DNA of 64,000 nt from an uncultured Rubripirellula sp. (GTDB lineage Bacteria > Planctomycetota > Planctomycetia > Pirellulales > Pirellulaceae): contig CALIBL010000032.1 of the NCBI GenBank assembly GCA_938045805.1, positions 1-64,000 of the forward strand. The letters run 5' to 3'. The notes under the pieces are model-generated. The model was not told the origin of the DNA. It searched no databases and was given only the letters and a program-made list of their open reading frames with translations. The position numbers and the translations under genes were made by a program. Positions within the stretch are counted from its first letter, which is position 1. The number at the start of each line of letters is the position of its first letter. Of the stretch, positions 43,678 to 53,076 are shown piece by piece.

Positions 43678-44589
43678 ATGGCCAGCGAGCTGCCACCGAT
43701 CGAACCACGCAGGCTGCATGCGATGCACCATCGCCCTTCGCATGCTGAAGCTGCTCGCTTCCGACTCGGTACGCTACTCTGGTTTGCAGCGATCACTCTG
43801 CTCTTGGTTCCAATGGCGACCCTTCTGGATATACCCATTGCGAAGTGGTTTGCGGAAAAGCCGTTGCCAAACTGGGTTGGTCTGACACTGGAGGGATTAC
43901 TCTATTACGCGCACGGGACAGGAATCACGCTGATCCTTATCGCCCTTTTGATTTTTGCTCCATCCAAACGCTGGCACATTCCAAGATTGGCAGTGTTAGC
44001 AGCGGGCGGTGGTGCCGTTTCGACTCTCACCAAAATGTTTGTCCTTCGGCCTCGCCCCAATTCATTGTTACTCAGCAGCGCTACAAATGACCACGCATGG
44101 ATCTGGTCCTTCGATTGGACATTGAGCCACATTGTCGACTTCGAACCCAGCTCGCGTGCCTTCCCCAGCGCTTACCTGGCCACTGCCGCCGCTCTAACTG
44201 TTGGCCTCTGCACCCTCTACCCCAAGGCTAGATGGGTCTTTGCCACCCTCTGTTTTGGCACCCTGATGCAACGCCTCTACTGCGGCTCACATTTCCTCAG
44301 TGACCTTTTTGGCTCCGCAGCGATTGGTCTTGGGTGGACCTATGTTTGCTACCATCCAAGCCTGATGGGCTCCCTCTTCGAGAAAATCGAAAGTGACGAC
44401 GCTACCGAAAAGAGATCTCGGATGATCCACTCTTCCACTGCAAGCGATTTCGTCCCACAAGCAAGCACGAATGCTGGTGGGTTAGAAGTGAAAAAGTTAA
44501 GGGAAGAGTCAACCGCCTCGTCGCAATCACCGCCGAGCACGACGCCAGAGAATCAACAGCCTGAATCGCCGGCACGTCGAGTGGCATAA
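43678..44589 (+). CDS. PAP2 superfamily membrane phosphatase with altered motif 2
   Basis: A 303-residue protein with membrane spans at about residues 33-50, 74-92, 100-115, 160-180, 190-210 and 215-230. PAP2 motif 1 is KMFVLRPRP (KX6RP) and motif 3 is RLYCGSHFLSD (R-X5-H-X3-D). Motif 2 reads FPSAY where the family has PSGH, so its His is Tyr. Members dephosphorylate phosphatidic acid, undecaprenyl-PP or related lipids. The last 70 residues are polar and disordered, rich in Ser and Pro. The substrate is unknown and activity is uncertain because of the motif 2 change. Confidence 0.85.
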   Translation: MASELPPIEPRRLHAMHHRPSHAEAARFRLGTLLWFAAITLLLVPMATLLDIPIAKWFAEKPLPNWVGLTLEGLLYYAHGTGITLILIALLIFAPSKRWHIPRLAVLAAGGGAVSTLTKMFVLRPRPNSLLLSSATNDHAWIWSFDWTLSHIVDFEPSSRAFPSAYLATAAALTVGLCTLYPKARWVFATLCFGTLMQRLYCGSHFLSDLFGSAAIGLGWTYVCYHPSLMGSLFEKIESDDATEKRSRMIHSSTASDFVPQASTNAGGLEVKKLREESTASSQSPPSTTPENQQPESPARRVA

Positions 44590-44650
44590 CCGAGTAAACT
44601 CGGCGGTACGATCGAGCAAGGCTCACAACTGCTGAGTCCTCATCACCTCA

Positions 44651-45187
44651 TCACTCGGCTGCCTGATGCAGTCGTTGCCGCAGAAACGGAATGATTTCTC
44701 GGGGGACGAACTTGGCCAATTGATCATCGTCATCACTTAGCGCCGCGATCTGCTTCAGCAACGAACTGCTGACGTGTGAATACTGCTCCGCTGCCATCAA
44801 GAAGACGGTTTCGATCTCAGGATCCAGTTGCTGATTGGCCATCATCATGGTGAATTCACCCGCAATATCGGTCAGCGGCCGGATCCCACGGACCATCACA
44901 CGAGCACCAATGCTTCGCACAAAATCGACCGCGAGCCCGTTAAAAACGGAGACTTGGACATTTTCTAGACGTCCCGTTACACGTCTCACTAGGTCCACTC
45001 GCTGATCCGGCTCAAATAGAGACCGCTTATCCGCGTTGATACCAATCCCAATGACCAACTGATCAAACAGGGGCGCCGCCCGCTCAATGATGTGCAAATG
45101 CCCCAGAGTGACCGGATCAAACGACCCCGTGTAAACGGCAGTTCTAGCCACGGAGGCAATGCCCGAAAGTGATTGAGTGGATGTCAT
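44651..45187 (-). CDS. coaD: Phosphopantetheine adenylyltransferase
   Basis: A 178-residue enzyme of CoA synthesis that transfers AMP from ATP to 4'-phosphopantetheine. AVYTGSFDPVTLGHLHIIERA contains the ATP-binding T/SFDPxTxGH motif (GSFDPVTLGH). VRGIRPLTDIAGEF, MAAEQYSHVSSSLLKQIA with the conserved HxSSSxx (here HVSSSLLK) and VPREIIPFL are also typical. It has 14 extra N-terminal residues before the core compared with E. coli CoaD. All active-site residues are present. It converges with the PAP2 gene and lies downstream of the class-V aminotransferase. Confidence 0.96.
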   Translation of the reverse strand: MTSTQSLSGIASVARTAVYTGSFDPVTLGHLHIIERAAPLFDQLVIGIGINADKRSLFEPDQRVDLVRRVTGRLENVQVSVFNGLAVDFVRSIGARVMVRGIRPLTDIAGEFTMMMANQQLDPEIETVFLMAAEQYSHVSSSLLKQIAALSDDDDQLAKFVPREIIPFLRQRLHQAAE

Positions 45188-45256
45188 CGTTCAAGATTCA
45201 AAAAATGAAAAAAACAGCTTAAAAGACCAAAGCACGCCCCTAACTGGTTGTCACGC

Positions 45257-46468
45257 TTACAAATGATCCGAAACAACACGAATCAATCGCTCAAGGTCCG
45301 CCTCATCATTGTAAGCATGAACACTGGCTCTGACGCCTCCATCGCGACAACTTAATACGACCTGCTTCTCCAGAGCCGCTTTCCGAAACGCTCCGGGATC
45401 AATCCCCGGAAGATCAAATGTGACAATCCCACTCCGATGCTCAAGTTTCTCGCTCATTCGCGTCTTGATCCCCAATGCATCTAAACGCGACTCAAGGATC
45501 TCGGCAAGAGACAGAATTCGCTCCGCAATAGCATCACTGCCGTGCTCGGTTCGAACCCGTAAGAACAAATCGAGTGACGCGCTCAGAGCAGCTGCGCCAA
45601 GCATGTTGGCCGATCCACCTTCGAATCGACTCGCTGCATCACGCAATTTAAATTCCGGCTTGGAGTAGTTGAACGCGTTTTTCACGCTGTTCCAACCCAC
45701 CTGCCCACAACGCAGTCGATCGAGGTAAGGGCGTCTAATCATGGTGACACCGAGTCCCTCCGGCCCAAGCAACCATTTGTGGCCGTCAGCCGCTAGGAAA
45801 TCGACCGGCGTTTGCCGAAGATCGAGCGAATAGATTCCCAGCCCCTGAATCGCGTCTAAAAAGACCAGAACCCCACGGCGATGAGCCTCATCCACCAATC
45901 GCTGTAAATCGATCCTGAATCCACTTGCGTAGCCCACCCAGCTCACAGCGATCATTCGGGTTTTGGCATCTATCCGATCCAAAAGATCATCAATCACCAC
46001 TTCGCTGCCCCGACGCGGAACACAACGCACCTCCACTCCTCTAACGGCCTGATTTTTCCAAGGGAAAAGGTTGCTTGGAAATTCCCCCTCGGGAAGGATG
46101 ATGTTATCGCCCTGGGTCCATGGCCAGCCCTCTGCGACTAAATTCACACCGCTTGTGGTGTTTGGAACTAAGCAGATTTCTGCAGAATCTGCGTGAATCA
46201 GTTCCCGAAACTGCTCCCTGACCCGTTCTGAGGTCGCTGCCCACTGGGGCCAGTTGTAGTCCCCGTTGGCGGAAGCATCGCCCACAAAGTCTCGCGCCGC
46301 TGCGGCTGCGGGACCACTTAGTGGAGAAACCGCCGCATGATCGAAATAGGCCCAACGGTCGGCAACAGGCATCTGTGTCCGCCACCACCGCCAAGGCTCT
46401 TCCCGAAGGAGCGGATCCGTTTCATTGCGGTTTTTTGCTTCTGGTGTCCCACTTGCCGTTTTTTTCAT
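45257..46468 (-). CDS. Class V aminotransferase / cysteine-desulfurase-like protein
   Basis: A 403-residue fold-type I PLP enzyme. WAYFDHAAVSPLSGPAAAAA, CLVPNTTSGVNLVAEG, ILPEGEFPSNLFPW, VLVFLDAIQGLGI and the PLP lysine in ADGHKWLLGPEG at about residue 237 fit the isopenicillin-N-epimerase/selenocysteine-lyase-like group. CRDGGVRASVHAYNDEADLE at the end is typical of that group. Whether it is a desulfurase, lyase or epimerase cannot be seen, since no nearby Fe-S genes occur. The first 40 residues are polar. It lies 69 bp upstream of coaD on the same strand. Confidence 0.85.
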   Translation of the reverse strand: MKKTASGTPEAKNRNETDPLLREEPWRWWRTQMPVADRWAYFDHAAVSPLSGPAAAAARDFVGDASANGDYNWPQWAATSERVREQFRELIHADSAEICLVPNTTSGVNLVAEGWPWTQGDNIILPEGEFPSNLFPWKNQAVRGVEVRCVPRRGSEVVIDDLLDRIDAKTRMIAVSWVGYASGFRIDLQRLVDEAHRRGVLVFLDAIQGLGIYSLDLRQTPVDFLAADGHKWLLGPEGLGVTMIRRPYLDRLRCGQVGWNSVKNAFNYSKPEFKLRDAASRFEGGSANMLGAAALSASLDLFLRVRTEHGSDAIAERILSLAEILESRLDALGIKTRMSEKLEHRSGIVTFDLPGIDPGAFRKAALEKQVVLSCRDGGVRASVHAYNDEADLERLIRVVSDHL

Positions 46469-46656
46469 CTATGATTCTCGGATTAAACTACGTTAAGGAC
46501 GGATTTATCGCTACAGAAGGCCATTCATCCCGTCATCCTCGGCTACCCCAATGGGATGGCATGGGAAATGTTGCGAGTTCCAACTATACTGCGGCGGTGA
46601 GTAACGATAAGTTCGTGAGTCTTTTCCTTTTTTCCGTCTGTCTGGCGAGGTGATTG

Positions 46657-46860
46657 ATGCCCAAGGCGCTCTGTCTCATTAGCCTTGTAGCGTCGATATT
46701 GATCGTCGTTTTATTTCTCCTCGATGCCGCTGCAGGCATGCTGGGGATGACCGACTTTGCGCCACTTCGTTCGGCGAATCTAACCATGGACATCGTCTTC
46801 GTCATCATGGCTGGAACGATGATCTACCTGAGCTGGTCCACCTACCGCGAGCAGCGTTAG
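46657..46860 (+). CDS. Small two-helix membrane protein
   Basis: A 67-residue protein from ATG 46657, MPKALCLISLVASILIVVLF. There are two membrane helices (about residues 5-25 and 43-58), separated by GMTDFAPLRSANLTMDI, and a short positive tail (STYREQR). I recall close relatives as conserved, uncharacterised small proteins in Planctomycetes. GAGGTG lies 7 bases upstream. It lies between convergent and unknown neighbours and has no visible partner. Confidence 0.75.
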   Translation: MPKALCLISLVASILIVVLFLLDAAAGMLGMTDFAPLRSANLTMDIVFVIMAGTMIYLSWSTYREQR

Positions 46861-47150
46861 CATACTGCATCGCTGTGTCCCTCTGAATCACTGGCTCCTC
46901 TGAGATGACGGTGCCCTCAATGATCACTGGGGTTGATCGCGATCTTTCTGAACGCACTTTTGCGGAGATACCGTATTCCTCCATCTTCTTTTCTTTCGGC
47001 CGCTTGCAGAAGGTGTTCAGCACCGATCTGCCTGAGGCGTCCACAGCCTCCTTTCTATCGGTCGCGACCACCAAACGCTGACGTTAAACTAGCGGTGTTC
47101 ATTCTATAAGAAGTTCACTCTGCTGGATTTCCTCTCCAGAAAGGTTGCAG
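46861..47150. other. Intergenic region upstream of the Tat-exported propeller gene
   Basis: About 290 bp without a convincing gene. One 89-codon minus-strand frame with TTG start crosses it, but it has no motif and overlaps the small membrane protein gene. Confidence 0.4.
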
Positions 47151-48479
47151 ATGGCACGTAAACAGACACGTCGTGAGTTTCATCGTCTAGCGGGCAGCGG
47201 ACTTCTAGCGGGTCTTAGCGGTGTTTCAGCAATGATCCCGGATCGTCTACGAGGACAAACAACAGAAACCTCTACCGGTGAACTCGAAACGTTTGTCCCG
47301 GCACGTCAGATCACCAAAGGCCCTAAGCATCACTGGTTCGGCTACTACGACAAACGCGCATTTGATCCAACAAACCGTTACGTACTCAGTAACCAAGTTG
47401 ATTTTGAAGGCCGAGCCCCTAGTGGCGACGACGAGATCGGCGTTGGAATCGTTGACCTTGAGAATAACGACTCTTGGCGGACACTAGGAACTAGCCGTTC
47501 ATGGGGCTGGCAACAGGGCTGCATGCTTCAGTGGCTTGGCCCAAACGGAGACCGGGTGATGTGGAATGATCGCCAAGACGATCAATTCGTCTGCCGCATC
47601 TTCTCCATGCGGGACGGCTCAGTCAAAACCCTTCCTCGTCCTATCTACACAATCTCGCAGGATGGAAAAACCGGTTTATCGGTAGACTTTCGACGGATCG
47701 ACAACCTCCGTCCAGGCTACGGCTACGATGGCCTTGCGGATCCAAACGTTCACCTTCGAGCGCCGGAAGACTCGGGGATTTGGCGTGTCGATATGGAAAC
47801 CGGAGAATCACAACTGATCCTATCGTTAGCTGAAGTGGCAAAACTCGCTTGGCCTGATGGCAGTCAGCACGAGGATGCTTGGCATTACTTCAATCATCTT
47901 CTGATCAATCCGTCAGGAGACCGCTTTATTGTCCTCCACCGATACCGCCCAAAATTTGACCCAAAGAGCCTTCAATTCGAAGGTGGCTTTGTGACTCGAA
48001 TGCTCACCGCAAACATGGATGGATCGGATCGTTACATCCTTGATCCCAGCGGTTACACCTCGCACTTCATTTGGAAGAACGATCACCAGGTCACGATGTG
48101 GACGCGTCCCGCAGGTCAAAACAATGGCTTCTATCAGTTCACCGACCAAAGTCGTGAAGTCATTCCCGTGGGGCACAACCAGATGCCGAGCAATGGACAC
48201 AACACCTACCTACCCAACACAAACGGGGACTGGATACTTAACGATACCTATCCAGATCGCCAGACCTCACGCCAAACGGTTTACCTCTACCACGTGCCCT
48301 CCCAGCAACGCTTCGACCTCGGGCACTTTCCCTCACCCAAAAGTTATCGTGGTGAATGGCGTTGTGACACGCACCCACGAAGCAATGACGATGGAACGCT
48401 GGTAGCAATTGATAGCCCGCACCACTCGGGCAGACAGGTGCACCTGATGGACATCCGAGAGATTTTGGCCAAGGTCTAA
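47151..48479 (+). CDS. Tat-exported beta-propeller protein of unknown function
   Basis: A 442-residue protein from ATG 47151 (AAAGG 8 bases upstream). It starts with a Tat signal (TRREFHRLAGSGLLAG) and then shows propeller blades: GPKHHWFGYYDKRAFDPTNRYVLSNQ (core PKHHWFGYYD), WQQGCMLQWLGPNGDRVMWND and HYFNHLLINPSGDRFIVLHR. The PKHHWFGYYDK block occurs in a family of exported planctomycete and Bacteroidetes proteins. It resembles oligogalacturonate-lyase-type seven-bladed propellers, but no assignment is safe. Histidines in HEDAWHYFNH and SYRGEWRCDTHPR could be metal ligands. Confidence 0.75.
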   Translation: MARKQTRREFHRLAGSGLLAGLSGVSAMIPDRLRGQTTETSTGELETFVPARQITKGPKHHWFGYYDKRAFDPTNRYVLSNQVDFEGRAPSGDDEIGVGIVDLENNDSWRTLGTSRSWGWQQGCMLQWLGPNGDRVMWNDRQDDQFVCRIFSMRDGSVKTLPRPIYTISQDGKTGLSVDFRRIDNLRPGYGYDGLADPNVHLRAPEDSGIWRVDMETGESQLILSLAEVAKLAWPDGSQHEDAWHYFNHLLINPSGDRFIVLHRYRPKFDPKSLQFEGGFVTRMLTANMDGSDRYILDPSGYTSHFIWKNDHQVTMWTRPAGQNNGFYQFTDQSREVIPVGHNQMPSNGHNTYLPNTNGDWILNDTYPDRQTSRQTVYLYHVPSQQRFDLGHFPSPKSYRGEWRCDTHPRSNDDGTLVAIDSPHHSGRQVHLMDIREILAKV

Positions 48480-48564
48480 TTCCGGACCAATTTGAGCGTG
48501 CCCCGTCCTCCTTTGCCTGAAGAAGGTTTGCTCCCGTGCCTGAAAAAGATTCACGCAACCAAAA

Positions 48565-48855
48565 TTAGCGTTGTTTCCTAACCCAAGCGACAAACTTGCT
48601 GATCTCGGGATGGGACAGCAGAAGCTCGGTGGAATGATAATAACGCCCCAGCTCCTTTTCCTTGGGAACCAAGCGATGGATGGCACGATGGCAATCCTTA
48701 CACAGGGGAACGGTTTGCAGCATCTGCTCACGAGTAAACCGCTTTTGAAACCATTGATTTCGATGGCACATTCGCGGAATCAAATGATGCAGCGTTGTCG
48801 GCTCACGCATCGTTCGCGTGCACAATTCACATTCATATCCCGACTCTGGCGGCAT
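48565..48855 (-). CDS. HNH endonuclease-like protein
   Basis: A 96-residue protein from ATG 48855 with a clear HNH/zinc motif: CELCTRTMREPTTLHHLIPR with Cys pair and His-His, then TVPLCKDCHRAIHRL with the second Cys pair and His. These form a zinc-bound beta-beta-alpha metal fold as in small HNH nucleases. It is stand-alone, without specificity domain. Homologues are common single-domain proteins of unknown target. The first six codons may also start at GTG 48861. Confidence 0.83.
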   Translation of the reverse strand: MPPESGYECELCTRTMREPTTLHHLIPRMCHRNQWFQKRFTREQMLQTVPLCKDCHRAIHRLVPKEKELGRYYHSTELLLSHPEISKFVAWVRKQR

Positions 48856-49247
48856 CGACACTGCTCGGCGTTATCGACTCGAAGACGGCTGAAGTAACTC
48901 TAAAGCTGCTGCAACCATGGTTCGGATTCCTTTCTCCAACCCCTCCTCCGCGTCATGGTAGTAAAGCGCACGGTGGAGTGACGGAGGCGAGACTCCTAAA
49001 TATATCCGAGAAACCTATCCAGCAATCCCCGCGGTGAACTTTTTCACGAGCCATGGAACCGTGGTGTCGGCCCAGCGAAGGAGAACCGGTCCGCTGGCAA
49101 CTGGTACCCATTCAAATTTCTTTTTTATTTTTCAAAACCATTTCAAGACCCCGCTCGTCAGTCTTCCGTGCGACGAACAATCTCAGTGATACATTCGCCG
49201 GTAACCTTGACCAACTCAGTGCTTTCCCAAAGCCCAAAGGTGATGAG
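48856..49247. other. Divergent intergenic region upstream of the vWA lipoprotein
   Basis: 392 bp containing no gene. The ribosome binding site AAAGGTGATGAG precedes the ATG at 49248. No clear terminator or operator was seen. Confidence 0.4.
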
Positions 49248-51098
49248 ATGAATCCTTGCTTCCGATCAAAATCCAAATCCACCGAACACTTTCGTCATGG
49301 CCAACTCCTGATCGCAACACTCCTCATGACGGGATTCCTGCTCGCCACAACGTTCGGTTGTGGTAGCCAAACGCAAGTCGACTCAATCTCGACGGGCGAA
49401 AACCAATCTGACTCTCGGGGATTAAAGAGCAGGCATTTCGCGCCTAACACGATGCCGACGATGGGGATCGAGATGGCAGCACAACTCGGAGCAGGAATGG
49501 GAATGGATCCGAGTTGGGGTCTAGGGCCGGGGATGGCGGGAAACCAATACGATCACATCGAAGAGAATGCCTTTAAGTTAGTCACGGACTCCCCCCTGAG
49601 CACTTTTTCAATCGATGTCGATACTGCATCCTATCGAAACGTTCGCCAATTCCTCTTGGAATACAACCAACTCCCGCGACCCGATGCGGTGAGAACCGAA
49701 GAACTGATCAATTATTTCCTCTACAACTATCAAGGACCGGACCCAGAGCAGAACCTACCTTTCGCGGTCAGAGTGAATTCAACGAATTGCCCGTGGAACA
49801 AGAACCATCGCTTGGTGCGTGTCGCTCTTAAAGGCAAACAAATCGAGTTGAACGAACGACCGAACATGAACCTCGTTCTGTTACTCGACACCTCGGGTTC
49901 GATGAAACAGCCCAACAAACTACCGCTCCTCAAGCAAGGCATGCGGCTACTTCTCAACCAACTCGATGACGCGGATCGAATCGCAATCATCGCCTACGCG
50001 GGAACTCCCGGGTTAGTGCTTGAAAGCACCACCGCAGACCAAAAAGAAAAAATCATGGATGCCCTCAATCGCCTTGAGGCGGGTGGCAGCACCAACGGCG
50101 GAGGCGGGATTGAACTGGCTTACAAGATTGCGAGAGAACATTTCATCGACGGGGGAACCAATCGAGTGATCCTTGGCACCGACGGAGATTTCAACGTCGG
50201 GATGACCGGAACAGATCAACTGATTGAGTTGGTTAAGAACGAAGCATCGCAGGGTGTTGACCTGACTGTCCTAGGTTTTGGAATGGGCAATTACAACGAT
50301 TCGATGCTCGAGCAAATTAGCGGTTGCGGCAATGGCAACTACGCGTTCATTGACACCTATTCAGAAGCAAGGAAAGTCCTTCTTGAACAACTTTCCAGCA
50401 CGCTAATTACAATCGCCAAGGATGTCAAAATACAGGTTGAGTTTAACCCCAATCTGGTCGCATCCTACCGTTTAATTGGCTACGAGAATCGCATGCTCGA
50501 AGCAGAAGATTTCAACAACGACAAAAAAGATGCGGGAGAGATCGGAGCCGGGCATGCGGTAACCGCACTGTATGAAATCGTTCCTCCGGGAGTCGAACAA
50601 GCCGACATCCCCAAAATTGATCCCCTGAAGTACCAAACTACCCGAGAAACGAAGCCTGCTGGCAACCACAATGAACTGTTGACGGTAAAACTTCGTTACA
50701 AACACCCGGAGAACAACACCAGTGAAAAACTGGAACTCGCTGTGGCAGATCAACAGACCCCGTTCAGCGAAATTGATTCGGAATTTCAATTCGCGGCAGC
50801 GGTGGCAAACTTCGGACTGCAGCTAAGAAAAAGCGAGTACCGTGGCGACTGGACCTACTCTGACATTGAGTCCATCGCTCGATCAGCCAAAGGTGACGAC
50901 CCGCATGGCTTCCGAGACGAATTCTTGCAAATGGTGTCGGTTGCCCGATCACTCTCCACCGTTGATCACAATCCAGAAACGGGCGATCATCCGGTGGACC
51001 ACCCTGCCCTTCCTGGGCTGAATCCCAGACTAAATTCGTCGGTCGAATCCGGCCTACCTGGTTTGGGAACCGGATTGACTCCACTTCTCAGTCGATAA
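49248..51098 (+). CDS. YfbK-type von Willebrand factor A lipoprotein
   Basis: A 616-residue protein from ATG 49248; the far-upstream start would bury the signal. The signal (LLIATLLMTGFLLATTFGC) ends in lipobox TFGC at about residue 36. YfbK-type N-terminal domain: FSIDVDTASYRNVRQFL and AVRTEELINYF. The VWA domain begins at MNLVLLLDTSGSM with the MIDAS DxSxS at about residue 213, Thr in GGSTNGGGG and Asp in TDGDFNVG. The C-terminal region (YKTR-type repeats) matches the YfbK tail. Metal-ion-dependent binding of an unknown partner in the envelope is likely. A hairpin follows at 51185. Confidence 0.9.
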   Translation: MNPCFRSKSKSTEHFRHGQLLIATLLMTGFLLATTFGCGSQTQVDSISTGENQSDSRGLKSRHFAPNTMPTMGIEMAAQLGAGMGMDPSWGLGPGMAGNQYDHIEENAFKLVTDSPLSTFSIDVDTASYRNVRQFLLEYNQLPRPDAVRTEELINYFLYNYQGPDPEQNLPFAVRVNSTNCPWNKNHRLVRVALKGKQIELNERPNMNLVLLLDTSGSMKQPNKLPLLKQGMRLLLNQLDDADRIAIIAYAGTPGLVLESTTADQKEKIMDALNRLEAGGSTNGGGGIELAYKIAREHFIDGGTNRVILGTDGDFNVGMTGTDQLIELVKNEASQGVDLTVLGFGMGNYNDSMLEQISGCGNGNYAFIDTYSEARKVLLEQLSSTLITIAKDVKIQVEFNPNLVASYRLIGYENRMLEAEDFNNDKKDAGEIGAGHAVTALYEIVPPGVEQADIPKIDPLKYQTTRETKPAGNHNELLTVKLRYKHPENNTSEKLELAVADQQTPFSEIDSEFQFAAAVANFGLQLRKSEYRGDWTYSDIESIARSAKGDDPHGFRDEFLQMVSVARSLSTVDHNPETGDHPVDHPALPGLNPRLNSSVESGLPGLGTGLTPLLSR

Positions 51099-51184
51099 CG
51101 GATCACAACTGGACTCACCAACTTGCGACGGCGACTAAGTGGTTCTCGCTGCGGTGAATCCGTTGCCCTTCCAGACGTTTTCGA

Positions 51185-51222
51185 AAACCCTCAGCTTGAA
51201 ATCAGTTTCGATCTGAGGGTTT
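51185..51222 (+). terminator. Terminator-like hairpin after the vWA gene
   Basis: AAACCCTCAG (51185-51194) and CTGAGGGTTT (51213-51222) pair perfectly over 10 bp with an 18-base loop. It lies about 87 bp after the stop at 51098. The U-run after it is short, so termination is moderate. Confidence 0.55.
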
Positions 51223-51344
51223 CGTCTTGAGTCAGCCTGCAAACTAACTCCCCAATAGGTGATGCATGAAATTTCAGGCTAGAATTACCGGAAGCAAAGA
51301 CCGTAAAGCTAGGTTCATAACAAACCAACATCAGACACTTGCAA

Positions 51345-52082
51345 ATGAGCAAAATGGAATACCAAGCCTATTCAAAAATGATCGATCACGCCCTTCTGAC
51401 TCCGACAATGCAAGTTCGTGATTTAGAAAGTGGCATTGATCTTGCCTTGGCATATGATGTCGCCAGTGTCTGCGTGATGCCCTATTACGTTGAACGTCTT
51501 TCACAGAGACTACGTGAGAGCACCGTTAAAACGTCAACCACCATCGGTTTTCCGCACGGCGCAAATCACGTGCAGACCAAAGTGGATGAGGCAAAACTCG
51601 CGATCGACAATGGCTGCCAAGAAATCGATGTCGTGGTCAACCTAAGTCAAGTGCTGAGTGGCTGCTGGAGTTATGTCGAGGATGAAATTGGTGCAATTGT
51701 TGAGACAGCACATTCGTCAAAACAGCGAGCCAAAATCATCTTTGAGAACTGCTTCTTGAATGATTCGCAAAAGATCAAGCTGTGTGAGATCTGCACCAAG
51801 CAGGAAGCCGATTGGGTGAAAACCTCAACTGGCTTCGGAACCGGCGGCGCGACCATTGCGGACTTAAAATTAATGATCCAGCACAGCGGCCCCGAAACGC
51901 AGGTCAAAGCTGCGGGTGGCGTCCGAGACTTAGCAACTCTAATGGAGGTAAAGCAACTTGGGGTGACTCGCTGTGGAGCGAGCGGAACGCCGGCACTTCT
52001 CGATCCGCTGCGAGAACAACTTGGCCTGCCACCTATTGAGTTAACTTCAAGTCAAGCCTCATCAAACAATCCAAATTATTAG
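51345..52082 (+). CDS. deoC: Deoxyribose-phosphate aldolase
   Basis: A 245-residue class I aldolase. MIDHALLTPTM, SVCVMPYYV, TTIGFPHGAN and EIDVVVNLSQV (proton-relay Asp) precede DWVKTSTGFGTGGAT, with the Schiff-base Lys, and QVKAAGGVRDLA with the second conserved Lys. DeoC cleaves deoxyribose-5-phosphate into acetaldehyde and glyceraldehyde-3-phosphate in nucleoside catabolism. All catalytic residues are present and the length is normal. ATG 51345 is preferred to the TTG 6 bases before. It converges with the PP2C gene and lies alone. Confidence 0.95.
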   Translation: MSKMEYQAYSKMIDHALLTPTMQVRDLESGIDLALAYDVASVCVMPYYVERLSQRLRESTVKTSTTIGFPHGANHVQTKVDEAKLAIDNGCQEIDVVVNLSQVLSGCWSYVEDEIGAIVETAHSSKQRAKIIFENCFLNDSQKIKLCEICTKQEADWVKTSTGFGTGGATIADLKLMIQHSGPETQVKAAGGVRDLATLMEVKQLGVTRCGASGTPALLDPLREQLGLPPIELTSSQASSNNPNY

Positions 52083-52167
52083 AATCTGGTCGATTGATCC
52101 GATAGCCTCTTTCATCGCCCAACGTCACATGCGAATGTAAGGTTGAAGGTTCAGCCAGAAAGATCCG

Positions 52168-53076
52168 TCATTCGCTTGAAGCCGTTGTGTCGAATTCTAC
52201 AAATTCCCCCAACTCACCCATACGCGCAAGAACAGCTGTGACGTTATCTCGTCCACCATTCCTCAGTGCACGGTTAACAAGGTTTCGTGCGGTTTGCGGG
52301 ATCGGATCACCAAGGCGAAACAACTGACATATCTCGTCATCCTGAACCATATCGGATAGTCCATCAGAGCAAAGCAGCAATTGGTCATCCTGTTCGAGTG
52401 TGATGAGGAACAGATCAAAAGATGTCGTCTTACCGCTCGTATCAAAACACCTCGTCACCACATTTCGGTATGCATCCGCCATCTTCTCCGGCAAACCCTG
52501 CTGCTGTAATTGCTGCGACAAAGTGTGATCTTCGGTCAACTGCTGGAGCTTACGATTGCGGAACAGATAAGAACGCGAATCACCGACATTCAAAATAGCG
52601 GCTTGGTTACCGAAGAGATAAACCGAGGTCAAAGTCGTCGCCATACCTGACAACTCAGGATTTTCCTGCACTTGCTGACACATCGCTTGGCTGATCGCGT
52701 TGCCATAGAGCTGCAATCGAGTTTCGAGGTCTGAACGCAACTCACCCAAGGGCCGCATCACCCAACTACTGAGCTCACTTGCGTACTTCATCACCGCTCG
52801 GATGGCTGTTGCACTCGCAATCTCTCCGGAGACTTGGCCGCCCAGACCATCAGCAAGCAACAACCAAAACGCTTCGATATTCTCCTCTTGAATCTCAGGC
52901 TCACCCAGCGAGAAGGATTTAGCGAGGACTTCACTTTGACGACTCCGGCGGATGATGGCGTATTGATCCTCGTTATTGGCGCGAACTGCCCCCGGGTGGG
53001 TCAATGCGGCGATTTCCACGTAGGGGCACTCATGATGCTCAACGTCATCCAGCGTGACTTCGGGAAAAGAACGCAA
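52168..53076 (-). CDS. PP2C-type Ser/Thr protein phosphatase with TTG start
   Basis: A 302-residue phosphatase. Motifs are VRANNEDQYAI, LLADGLGGQVSGEIA (metal-binding Asp-Gly), NVGDSRSYLF, LCSDGLSDMV and GRDNVTAVLAR, so all metal ligands are present. It probably reverses Hanks-type kinases of the same cell; a kinase lies at 11-12.8 kb, but the two are not linked. The start must be TTG at 53076: the next in-frame Met is deep in the catalytic domain. AAGG lies 9 bases before. It converges with deoC. Confidence 0.92.
   Translation of the reverse strand: MRSFPEVTLDDVEHHECPYVEIAALTHPGAVRANNEDQYAIIRRSRQSEVLAKSFSLGEPEIQEENIEAFWLLLADGLGGQVSGEIASATAIRAVMKYASELSSWVMRPLGELRSDLETRLQLYGNAISQAMCQQVQENPELSGMATTLTSVYLFGNQAAILNVGDSRSYLFRNRKLQQLTEDHTLSQQLQQQGLPEKMADAYRNVVTRCFDTSGKTTSFDLFLITLEQDDQLLLCSDGLSDMVQDDEICQLFRLGDPIPQTARNLVNRALRNGGRDNVTAVLARMGELGEFVEFDTTASSE

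Noticed and set aside
44586-44610. CCGAG/CTCGG short hairpin between the PAP2 and coaD genes
   Set aside because: Five base pairs without a U-run is too weak to call a terminator.
46805-47074. Minus-strand frame of 89 codons with a TTG start
   Set aside because: It overlaps the small membrane protein gene by 56 bases and contains no motif.
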